6,905 bases of DNA from Pseudomonadota bacterium (GTDB lineage: Bacteria; Pseudomonadota; Alphaproteobacteria; Rhizobiales; Kaistiaceae): positions 1 through 6,905 of the forward strand of contig JAEVZM010000400.1 in NCBI GenBank assembly GCA_023392225.1, given 5' to 3'. Within the stretch, counting starts at the first letter, position 1, and every line of letters starts with the position of its first letter. Below are positions 1 through 5,508 of the stretch, piece after piece. Below the pieces are notes generated by a model. That model did no database searches, was not told the DNA's origin, and worked only from the letters and a program-made list of their open reading frames with translations. Made by a program: the position numbers and the translations under genes.

Positions 1-57
1 CGCCGTCGTCTGGCTGGCCGGGACGGTTCGGCGCCGCGCGTCGACCGGCTCGCCGGC
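1..57 (+). repeat. 57-bp exact direct repeat, copy 1 (at window edge)
   Basis: Bases 1-57 are identical to 525-581, and base 58 (T) differs from base 582 (G). The offset of 524 is not a multiple of 3, so this copy is read in a different frame from the copy at the gene's 3' end. The repeat may extend further left, beyond the window. The last 12 bases (46-57) encode Arg-Leu-Ala-Gly in the RND frame, matching a conserved spot of the family, so the true junction may lie within this short shared stretch. Confidence 0.95.
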
Positions 58-594
58 TCGCAGGCGGCGCTCCTCTATGCGGTCTCGATCCTGGTCGTCT
101 TCCTCTGCCTCGCCGCGCTCTACGAAAGCTGGTCGATCCCGCTGTCGGTGATCCTCGCCGTGCCGGTGGGCGTGTTCGGTGCGCTGCTCGCCGCCTGGCT
201 GTTCGACCAGTCGAACGACGTCTACTTCAAGGTCGGCCTGCTCACCACCATCGGATTGACCGCCAAGAACGCCATCCTGATCGTCGAGTTTGCGCGGGAC
301 CTGATGGCGCGCGGCGTGACCGCCGCCGATGCGGTGACCGAGGCGGCCCGGCTCCGGCTCCGGCCGATCCTGATGACCTCGCTCGCTTTCATCCTCGGCG
401 TGCTGCCGCTCGCGGTGGCGACCGGTGCCGGCTCGGCGGCGCAGAACGCCATCGGCATCGGCGTCATGGGCGGCATGATCGCGGCGACCGTGTTCGGCGT
501 GTTCTTCGTGCCGTTCCTGTTCGTCGCCGTCGTCTGGCTGGCCGGGACGGTTCGGCGCCGCGCGTCGACCGGCTCGCCGGCGACCACGTCCTGA
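1..594 (+). CDS. RND multidrug efflux transporter, inner-membrane pump subunit (AcrB/MexB type), C-terminal part; 5' end missing
   Basis: This is the C-terminal part of an RND pump, the proton-driven inner-membrane component of a tripartite drug efflux system. The frame is open from base 1 and stops with TGA at 592-594. From about codon 16 (RLAGSQ) it follows the AcrB C-terminal region closely: FLCLAALYESWSIP, then SNDVYF.VGLLTTIGL, then AKNAILIVEF, then RLRPILMTSLAFILGVLPL, then GAGS.AQNAIG and GVMGG. The proton-relay residues known in AcrB are present: Lys940 is codon 89 (265-267), Arg971 is codon 119 and Thr978 is codon 126. The last five or so membrane helices are covered. The protein ends in a short basic, Ser/Thr-rich tail. 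The ATG at 148 is internal, because homology continues upstream of it. Codons 1 to about 15 do not look like RND sequence: they are an out-of-frame copy of the gene's own 3' end (exact repeat of 525-581), so the left edge may be an artefact or rearrangement. The family assignment is secure; the drug specificity is unknown. Confidence 0.93.
   Translation, partial: RRRLAGRDGSAPRVDRLAGSQAALLYAVSILVVFLCLAALYESWSIPLSVILAVPVGVFGALLAAWLFDQSNDVYFKVGLLTTIGLTAKNAILIVEFARDLMARGVTAADAVTEAARLRLRPILMTSLAFILGVLPLAVATGAGSAAQNAIGIGVMGGMIAATVFGVFFVPFLFVAVVWLAGTVRRRASTGSPATTS
525..581 (+). repeat. 57-bp exact direct repeat, copy 2 (3' end of the RND gene)
   Basis: This is the second copy of the repeat at 1-57. 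Here it encodes, in the correct frame, the end of the last membrane helix and most of the basic C-terminal tail of the RND protein. This is therefore the native position, and the copy at the window edge is the displaced one. Confidence 0.95.
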
Positions 595-610
595 GGGCCC
601 GGTTCCCGGC

Positions 611-628
611 GCACGGTGGCGCCCGTGC
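611..628. terminator. GC-rich hairpin between convergent genes, possible bidirectional transcription barrier
   Basis: GCACGG (611-616) pairs perfectly with CCGTGC (623-628) around the loop TGGCGC. It lies in the 51-base gap between the converging RND and GDPD genes, where a bidirectional terminator is expected. No T-run follows on either strand, so it is not a canonical intrinsic terminator. A competing 5-bp stem (608-612 with 619-623) overlaps it. Confidence 0.3.
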
Positions 629-645
629 TCCCCGGAGGCGGTGGC

Positions 646-1398
646 TCAGTGCCGCTTCGTGCCCATCACCGCGACGATCGCGGTGACGTCGTCGCCCATG
701 ATGCCAGTGGCGCCGGTGTCGTAGGCGGCCTTGGTCTCGGCCAGCGTCGCCGGCCCCCAGGCCCAGACCTCGATGCCCTCGGCCTGGACCGCGGCGACCA
801 GCTCCGGCGTCAGCTCGGAGAAGTGATGCTCGATGATCCTGGCGCCGATGGCGCGGGCCTCTGCGACCAGCTCGCTGGCGCGCATCGGACCGCCCTCGGG
901 CATGTCGGGCGCGATGCGGAGGCCCGGCACCGCCTCGACCGCGGCGGCTAGTGCGGCAAGGTTGGATGAATTGACGACGTCGCGGCCGAGGCGCCCGCGC
1001 CGCGCGATCTCACGGGCGAGGCGGGCCACCATCGCGCCGCTCGCCACGCCGGCCTGCTCCTTGGCCTCCAGGCAGAGGGCGACATTGCGGTGCTCGGCGA
1101 GGGCGAACAGCTCATCGAGTGTCGGTACGTGGAGGCCCGCGAATTCCGGGGCGAACCACGCCCCGGCGTCGAGCCGGGCGATCTCCGACCAGTCCATGGC
1201 GGCGACCGGCCCGGTGCCCGACGTGGTCCTGTCGAGCGTGTCGTCATGGAGGAGGACGGCGAGGCCGTCGCGGGTGAACTGGACGTCGGCTTCGATGATC
1301 TCGGCGCCGAGGGCAATCGCCCGCTCGAAAGCCACCATCGTCTGCTCCGGTACGTCGATGTTGTGGCCGCGATGGGCGATGATCGAGCACTTCGGCAT
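646..1398 (-). CDS. Glycerophosphodiester phosphodiesterase (GDPD family, UgpQ-like), cytoplasmic
   Basis: GDPD enzymes hydrolyse glycerophosphodiesters to sn-glycerol 3-phosphate and an alcohol, using a metal ion in a TIM barrel. The 250-residue length is typical of the short soluble UgpQ-like class, and no signal peptide is seen, so it should act in the cytoplasm. Visible motifs are: HRG at residues 9-11 (catalytic His9); PEQT at 17-20 (usually PENT); Glu36 and Asp38 in EADVQ (metal ligands); HDDTLDRTT from His51 (second catalytic His); Glu111 and Lys113 in LEAK; Trp213 in WAWG; and GIMGDD near the C-terminus, matching the usual GI.TD segment. The start is ATG at 1396-1398, directly before the HRG strand; its ribosome site is weak (GGAA, 8 nt away). 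It is the last gene of the minus-strand operon, 85 nt after the binding-protein gene, so it probably processes the imported solute. Other GDPD members act on other phosphodiesters (for example AccF on agrocinopine), so the exact substrate is open. Confidence 0.93.
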   Translation of the reverse strand: MPKCSIIAHRGHNIDVPEQTMVAFERAIALGAEIIEADVQFTRDGLAVLLHDDTLDRTTSGTGPVAAMDWSEIARLDAGAWFAPEFAGLHVPTLDELFALAEHRNVALCLEAKEQAGVASGAMVARLAREIARRGRLGRDVVNSSNLAALAAAVEAVPGLRIAPDMPEGGPMRASELVAEARAIGARIIEHHFSELTPELVAAVQAEGIEVWAWGPATLAETKAAYDTGATGIMGDDVTAIVAVMGTKRH

Positions 1399-1430
1399 GA
1401 AGCAAATTCCGGTTCCGGGGGACGGGTCGT

Positions 1431-1451
1431 CCGGACGAGACGGTCGTCCGG
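1431..1451 (-). promoter_or_regulatory. Intercistronic stem-loop between binding-protein and GDPD genes
   Basis: CCGGACGA (1431-1438) and TCGTCCGG (1444-1451) form a perfect 8-bp stem with a 5-nt loop. The left arm also belongs to a 12-bp palindrome (1427-1438), and GGTCGTCCGG occurs twice (1425-1434 and 1442-1451), so two hairpins can compete. No T-run follows on the minus strand. Such structures after a binding-protein gene commonly protect its mRNA 3' end or reduce read-through. That role is inferred here. Confidence 0.5.
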
Positions 1452-1483
1452 CTGTCTGCGACGGCGGCAGGCGCCGTGGCGGG

Positions 1484-2614
1484 CTACTGCTGCAGCACCT
1501 TGGTCACGAACTCCTCGGTGTAGAGCTGCTTGTAGGGGGCCGGGACCCAGGCCTGGCCATAAGCCTGGCGCTGCTTCTCGGGGATCAGGGCGCTCTCGCC
1601 GGTGACGTCGGTGCGCGCGACGTAGCTGCCGATCATGGCGTTCATCGCCTTCTGGACCTCGACGTCCGTGAGGTAGTTGATGAACACCAGCGCCGCCGCC
1701 GGGTGCGCGGCATTGGCCGGAACGCCGAGCGTGTCGCCGCCGCCGGGCAGTCCCATCTCGGGGATGTAGAGCCTGGTCTTCGGCGACAGCGTGCCCTTGC
1801 TGAGGGCGATCGCGGTGTCGTCATCCCAGGCGACGACGAGGGAGACCTCGCCCTGGTTCAGGCGCTCGATGGAATCGAAGTTGGAGTTGGTGACGATCAC
1901 CTTGTCCTCGATGGCATTGAACCAGTCCCAGACCTTGCCCCAGTCGGCGACCTTGGCCGGGTCGAGCTCGGTGTCGCCGGCATAGCGGGTCTTGTCGCCG
2001 AGCACGCCGAAGATCGCGGCCTGCATCATGGCCTGGCCCGAGCCGCCCTTGGTCGGGTTGGTGAAGGCGAACTGGCCGGGGTTCTCGTCGATGAAGGCGA
2101 CCAGCTCGTCCCAGCTCTGCGGCGGGGTGGCGAGGCGGTCGGGATCGTAGAGGAGGCCGGTCTGGTTGCGGTAGACCGGGATCACGTAGCCGGACACGTC
2201 GACGCCTTCCTGCTGCGCGCTGAGCTTGGGGTCGAGCGCAGCCTCGTTCGGCACGATGCTCTGGATGCCGGGGATGAGGAGCTTGGCGTCCATCACGGTC
2301 TTGACGGCGGCGCCGCCGAAGTGGAGGACGTCGATGGTCCCCTCTTCGAGATCCTTCTCGGTCAGCATTTTGTTCACGGTCGCGTCGGTCTCGCCGATGA
2401 TGACCTTCACCTTGATGCCGGTCTGTTCCTCGAACTGCTGCGCGGCGGTCCGCCACCACTCCTCGCCCCACCACGAGAAGAAGGTGACCTCACCCTCCGC
2501 CTTGGCCTGGGCGACGATGTCGTCCCAGCTCATGCTGCCGAGATCGGCGGCGGAGGCGTTGGTGGCCGCGAGCAGGCCGACCGCCGCGGCCATGGCCATG
2601 AAGTACTTGCGCAT
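1484..2614 (-). CDS. ABC transporter periplasmic solute-binding protein (Pot-type, SBP_bac_6/8-like)
   Basis: This is the periplasmic receptor that captures the solute and delivers it to the two permeases. The 376-residue protein starts with a clear signal peptide: basic MRK, a hydrophobic core MAAAVGLLAA, and a likely cleavage after ASA (residue 22). The mature protein begins with WDDIVAQAKAEGEV and a strand carrying an aromatic cluster (FFSWWGEEWW, residues 45-54), where PotD- and YnjB-like proteins place ligand-contacting residues. Later segments typical of the family are YRNQTGLLYDPD, SWDELVAF, AWDDDTA (Trp263, Asp264-266) and a C-terminal AALVFINYLTDVEVQ helix. The ATG at 2612-2614 was chosen because AGGGAG lies 6 nt upstream and the signal peptide follows at once; the ATG at 2698 would add 28 polar, non-secretory residues. 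It ends in TAG at 1484-1486. It is last of the four transporter genes, as in potABCD, behind a 112-nt gap. The ligand is unknown: a polyamine is possible, but two esterase neighbours favour a phospho- or sulfo-ester, or its amine or alcohol moiety. Confidence 0.92.
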   Translation of the reverse strand: MRKYFMAMAAAVGLLAATNASAADLGSMSWDDIVAQAKAEGEVTFFSWWGEEWWRTAAQQFEEQTGIKVKVIIGETDATVNKMLTEKDLEEGTIDVLHFGGAAVKTVMDAKLLIPGIQSIVPNEAALDPKLSAQQEGVDVSGYVIPVYRNQTGLLYDPDRLATPPQSWDELVAFIDENPGQFAFTNPTKGGSGQAMMQAAIFGVLGDKTRYAGDTELDPAKVADWGKVWDWFNAIEDKVIVTNSNFDSIERLNQGEVSLVVAWDDDTAIALSKGTLSPKTRLYIPEMGLPGGGDTLGVPANAAHPAAALVFINYLTDVEVQKAMNAMIGSYVARTDVTGESALIPEKQRQAYGQAWVPAPYKQLYTEEFVTKVLQQ

Positions 2615-2620
2615 GTCTGT

Positions 2621-2626
2621 CTCCCT
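2621..2626 (-). promoter_or_regulatory. Ribosome binding site of the binding-protein gene
   Basis: AGGGAG on the minus strand, 6 nt before the ATG at 2614. No comparable signal precedes the longer alternative start at 2698, so this site fixes the start and the signal peptide. Confidence 0.75.
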
Positions 2627-2656
2627 GTTGGGGTTCTGGTGCTGCCGGCTGGCGCG

Positions 2657-2679
2657 CGGTGCGGGTGTGGCCCGCACCG
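2657..2679 (-). promoter_or_regulatory. Intercistronic 9-bp stem-loop between second permease and binding-protein genes
   Basis: CGGTGCGGG (2657-2665) pairs perfectly with CCCGCACCG (2671-2679) around a 5-nt loop. It sits in the 112-nt gap after the permease stop (2727) and before the binding-protein start. No T-run follows on the minus strand, so simple intrinsic termination is unlikely. It may be an RNA processing or stability element that lets the binding-protein message be more abundant than the permease message, as is common in binding-protein-dependent operons (inference). I could not assign a separate promoter in this gap. Confidence 0.5.
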
Positions 2680-2726
2680 GAAAGCGGAAAGGATGCAAGC
2701 CACGGGCGGCAGCGGCGTCGCGCGCA

Positions 2727-3611
2727 TCACATCTTTCCGAAGGCTGAGGCGAGGTATTCCGTCTTGAGGAAGCGCTCGGCCACGAACAGGAGGACGATGT
2801 TGGGGAGCATCAGCACCGCCGACACCACCGAGGCGTCGGTGCGCACGAAGTGGCGGCCGAGAAAGCCGTAGAGGATGGTCGGGATCGTCTGGTAGTCGGG
2901 CAGGCCGATGACGAAGGAGAGGTTGAACTCCTCGAGGCTGGCGATGAAGGTGAAGATCGCCGCCGCAAACAGCCCCGGCATGATCAGCGGGATCAGGACC
3001 TCGACGAACAGCCGCGGCTTGGAGGCGCCGAGATTCTCCGCCGCGTCGATGACATCCTGCGGGATCGCGGCAAAGCTGACGGTGAGGATCCTCAGCATGA
3101 ACGGGATGCCGAGGAAGGCATGGCCGATCACGAGGCCCGCGAAAGTCTGGGACAGGCCGAGCATCGTGAACAGCGGGCTGAGAAAGAGCGCGACGACCAT
3201 GCCCGGTAGCATGATCGGCAACAGGATCACGACCTTGATCGCCTCCTGCCCGGGGAAGCTGTAACGGCCGAGCAGGTAGGCGGTCGGCAGCGACAGCACG
3301 AAGGCGAGGAGGGTGGCGAGCGGCGCCACCGTGAAGCTGATCCGGATCGCCTCGCCGACATTGGTCACCCGGAACACGCTCTCCCAGTTGTGGAAGGAGA
3401 GCGCGCTCGGGAACATGTCCGGATAGGACCAGGAGTGGCTCGGGTCGACGAACGACCACAGCAGCCCCATGCCGAGCGGGACCAGCACCCAGACCAGGAG
3501 CAGCAGCGTCGTCAGGATCGACAGCAGCCCGGCGAGCCGCAGCCGCGGGCGGCCTGCGGCGGCACTCGCGGTCACGGTCGTGGCAAGGGCCGGCAGCGCC
3601 TGCTCGCTCAC
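2727..3611 (-). CDS. ABC transporter permease, PotC-like (second inner-membrane subunit)
   Basis: This is the second of two inner-membrane channel subunits of the importer, 294 residues. A hydrophilic tail of about 25 residues precedes the first membrane helix (about 27-52). Further hydrophobic segments lie at about 90-115, 125-150 and 155-180, near 212-232, and in the C-terminal quarter, giving about six helices as in PotC. The cytoplasmic EAA loop that docks on the ATPase is clear: Asp189-Ala-Ala, Gly195, then V.IP at 205-208, followed by MPGL. The start is GTG at 3609-3611, overlapping the TGA of the upstream permease by 4 nt (GTGA), with a perfect AGGAGG 7 nt upstream. This implies coupled or re-initiated translation and 1:1 stoichiometry with its partner. 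It ends in TGA at 2727-2729. Confidence 0.94.
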   Translation of the reverse strand: MSEQALPALATTVTASAAAGRPRLRLAGLLSILTTLLLLVWVLVPLGMGLLWSFVDPSHSWSYPDMFPSALSFHNWESVFRVTNVGEAIRISFTVAPLATLLAFVLSLPTAYLLGRYSFPGQEAIKVVILLPIMLPGMVVALFLSPLFTMLGLSQTFAGLVIGHAFLGIPFMLRILTVSFAAIPQDVIDAAENLGASKPRLFVEVLIPLIMPGLFAAAIFTFIASLEEFNLSFVIGLPDYQTIPTILYGFLGRHFVRTDASVVSAVLMLPNIVLLFVAERFLKTEYLASAFGKM

Positions 3612-4459
3612 GCCTGGGCCTCCTGGATGACCCGGGCGAGCCGGCTATAGAGGAGGACGAATATCACCGAGACCGCCATGATCAGGACGCCGATGCAGGC
3701 GGCGAAGTTCCATTCCTGCAGGAGGTTGGCGCTGGTCACCATCAGCACCGCGAGCGAGGGCGGATAGGTCGGCCCGGCGATGGTGTTGATGGCGAAATCG
3801 CCGAAGGCGGCGATGAACACCAGCACCACCGCGATCATGATGCCGGGCATCGACAGCGGCAGCAGGATGTGGCGGAAGACCTCGAGCCGCCCGGCACCGA
3901 GATTGTAGGCGGCCTCCTCGATGTCCGAGCGGATCGTCTGCAGCACCGAGGCGATGATCAGGAGCTGGAAGGGCACGTTCTTCCAGACCTGGATGAGGAT
4001 CACGATCAATCCCCATTCGTTGCGCAGCATCCGGATCGGCTTCTCGATCAGGCCGAGGCGGACCAGCGTGCCGTTGATCAGGCCGTTGTAGTCCATGATG
4101 TTGACGAGGATGAACGCGGCGACCAGCGCCGGCATGAACAGCGGGATGCGCAGCAGCGTGCCCATGAACCGCTTCCAGGGCGTCTGGCGCCGCAGGAAGA
4201 GGGCGAGCGGATAGCTGATCACCAGGGCGCCGAAGGCGCTGGCGATGCCGATCCACACCGAATAGACGAAGCTGTCCCAGACCTGCGACGAGAACAGCTG
4301 GGCCCAGTAGCGGAGCGAGAAGCCGGACGGGCCGGTCATGTTGTAGAAGCCGAAGCTCTGCAGGAGGCTCATCCCGAGCGCGGCGCTGAGGAAGACGGCG
4401 ATGAAGCCGACCCCGGGGAGGAGCAGCAGGACCGCTGTGGGCAGCGACGGCCGTGGCAT
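3608..4459 (-). CDS. ABC transporter permease, PotB-like (first inner-membrane subunit)
   Basis: This is the first channel subunit of the importer, 283 residues. Hydrophobic helices are visible at about 8-33, 63-89, 101-122, 149-173 and 203-225, and near the C-terminus, giving about six in all. The EAA loop matches the consensus exactly: Glu182-Ala-Ala, Gly188, then I.LP at 198-201, followed by SMPGI. The ATG at 4457-4459 shares one base with the TGA of the ATPase gene (TGATG). No strong ribosome site is seen, so translation probably depends on coupling to the ATPase gene. It differs in sequence from the downstream permease, as expected for a heterodimeric Pot-type pair. Confidence 0.94.
   Translation of the reverse strand: MPRPSLPTAVLLLLPGVGFIAVFLSAALGMSLLQSFGFYNMTGPSGFSLRYWAQLFSSQVWDSFVYSVWIGIASAFGALVISYPLALFLRRQTPWKRFMGTLLRIPLFMPALVAAFILVNIMDYNGLINGTLVRLGLIEKPIRMLRNEWGLIVILIQVWKNVPFQLLIIASVLQTIRSDIEEAAYNLGAGRLEVFRHILLPLSMPGIMIAVVLVFIAAFGDFAINTIAGPTYPPSLAVLMVTSANLLQEWNFAACIGVLIMAVSVIFVLLYSRLARVIQEAQA
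3619..3624 (-). promoter_or_regulatory. Ribosome binding site of the PotC-like permease gene
   Basis: A perfect AGGAGG on the minus strand lies inside the last codons of the upstream permease gene, 7 nt before the GTG at 3611. It supports the GTG start and the 4-nt gene overlap. Confidence 0.8.
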
Positions 4460-5505
4460 CAGTTCGGCTCGAGCAGGTGGATGCTCTCAGGGGGAACGCT
4501 GAACGCGATCGGCTGGCCGGCGCGGATGGCGGTGTCCCCGGCGACCTGGGCGCGGAGCGACACGCCGTCGGCCTCGAAGAAGATGTCGACGAGGTTGCCC
4601 ATGAACACCGCCTGGCGGACGGTGCCGGTGATCCGGTTCGGCATCGCCTCGCGCCATGGCACCATCTCCTCGGGCCGCCAGAAGACAAGGTTCTCGCCAT
4701 CCGCCCCCGTCCGGCCGCGGGCCAGCTCGAGCGCCCCGACGGCGGTGGCGAGCGCCGGTCCGCTAGCGCCGGTCCGGCGTCCGGGGACGACGTTGGCGAC
4801 GCCGATGAAGTTGGCGACGAAGGTGTTTCGCGGCCGGCGATAGATCGTCTCGGGATCGCCGATCTGCTCGATCCGGCCGCCGTTCATCACCACGATCCGG
4901 TCCGAGATCATCAGCGCCTCGGCCTGGTCATGGGTGACGTAGACCGAGGTCGTGCCGAGTCGCTGCTGCAGGTCGCGGATCTCGACGCGGACGTGCTCGC
5001 GGAGCTTGGCATCGAGGTTCGACAGCGGCTCGTCGAAGAGCAGCACGTCGGGGTGGGTCGCCACGGCGCGGGCCAGCGCAACCCGCTGCTGCTGCCCGCC
5101 CGAAAGCTCGGAGGGGCGGCGCGACTCGAGCCCGGCGAGGCCAACCATGTCGAGCACGGTGGCGATGCGCGCCTCCTGCTCGGCGCCCGGCACGCGCTGC
5201 ATGCGGAGGCCGAAGCGGATGTTCTCGCGCACCGACATGTGCGGGAACAGCGCATAGGACTGGAAGCACATGGCGGTGCGGCGCCGGTTCACCGGCATGC
5301 GGTTTGCCGGTCTGCCGCCGATCCGGAGCGTGCCTTCGTCCGGCTCGATGAACCCGGCGATCATGCGCAGGATCGTCGTCTTGCCGCAGCCCGAGGGGCC
5401 GAGCAGGGTGACGAACTCGCCGTCCTCGATCGAGAGGCTGACGTCGTCGACCGCGGTGACGTCGCCATAGCGCTTGACGATACCGGTGAGGCTCAGCCCG
5501 GCCAC
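4459..5505 (-). CDS. ABC transporter ATP-binding protein, PotA-like, with C-terminal TOBE-type region
   Basis: This is the cytoplasmic ATPase that energises import, 348 residues. All nucleotide-binding motifs are intact: Walker A GPSGCGKTT (36-44), Q-loop Gln82 in FQSYALFPHM, signature LSGGQQQR (134-141), Walker B VLLFDE (154-159), D-loop SNLD (162-165) and H-loop His192 in VTHDQAEAL. The segment IGDPETIYRRP.NTFVANFIG leads into a regulatory TOBE-like domain (about 240-348), typical of the Pot/Ugp/Mal class. The start is GTG at 5503-5505, 3 nt after the stop of the hydrolase gene, with GGGAG 8 nt upstream. It is the first transporter gene after the hydrolase, in the potABCD order. The family is certain; the substrate class cannot be told from the ATPase. 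Confidence 0.96.
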   Translation of the reverse strand: MAGLSLTGIVKRYGDVTAVDDVSLSIEDGEFVTLLGPSGCGKTTILRMIAGFIEPDEGTLRIGGRPANRMPVNRRRTAMCFQSYALFPHMSVRENIRFGLRMQRVPGAEQEARIATVLDMVGLAGLESRRPSELSGGQQQRVALARAVATHPDVLLFDEPLSNLDAKLREHVRVEIRDLQQRLGTTSVYVTHDQAEALMISDRIVVMNGGRIEQIGDPETIYRRPRNTFVANFIGVANVVPGRRTGASGPALATAVGALELARGRTGADGENLVFWRPEEMVPWREAMPNRITGTVRQAVFMGNLVDIFFEADGVSLRAQVAGDTAIRAGQPIAFSVPPESIHLLEPN

Positions 5506-5508
5506 GGC

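Noticed and set aside
148..150. ATG at 148 as the start of a small 148-residue membrane protein
   Set aside because: AcrB-type homology continues upstream (GSQAALLYAVS, then FLCLAALYESWS), so this is an internal Met of a truncated RND gene.
595..645. CRISPR, tRNA or small RNA gene in the convergent gap
   Set aside because: Only 51 bases are available, with one hairpin and no repeats or tRNA-like cloverleaf. No CRISPR array, tRNA, rRNA, insertion sequence or integration site was seen anywhere in the window.
2615..2698. N-terminal extension of the binding protein to an ATG at 2698
   Set aside because: The 28 extra residues are polar and Pro/Arg-rich, would bury the signal peptide, run through the stem-loop at 2657-2679, and lack a ribosome site. 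The ATG at 2614 has AGGGAG and an immediate signal peptide.
833..2767. Long plus-strand open frame (644 codons) antisense to the GDPD and binding-protein genes
   Set aside because: It lies opposite two genes with clear homology and motifs. Its translation is low-complexity and rich in Arg, Ala, Gly and Asp with no recognisable domain, as expected from the reverse of GC-rich codons.
2530..3459. Alternative minus-strand frame (309 codons) across the PotC-like permease and the start of the binding-protein gene
   Set aside because: It is a shifted-frame shadow. The real permease frame has the EAA loop, membrane helices and a strong ribosome site.
3645..4700. Alternative minus-strand frame (351 codons) across the PotB-like permease and the end of the ATPase gene
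   Set aside because: It is a shifted-frame shadow of two genuine genes, with His/Arg/Pro-rich translation and no membrane helices.
3869..4843. Plus-strand open frame (324 codons) opposite the PotB-like permease and ATPase genes
   Set aside because: It is Asp/Glu/Arg/Gln-rich antisense sequence with no domain; such frames are routine opposite GC-rich genes.
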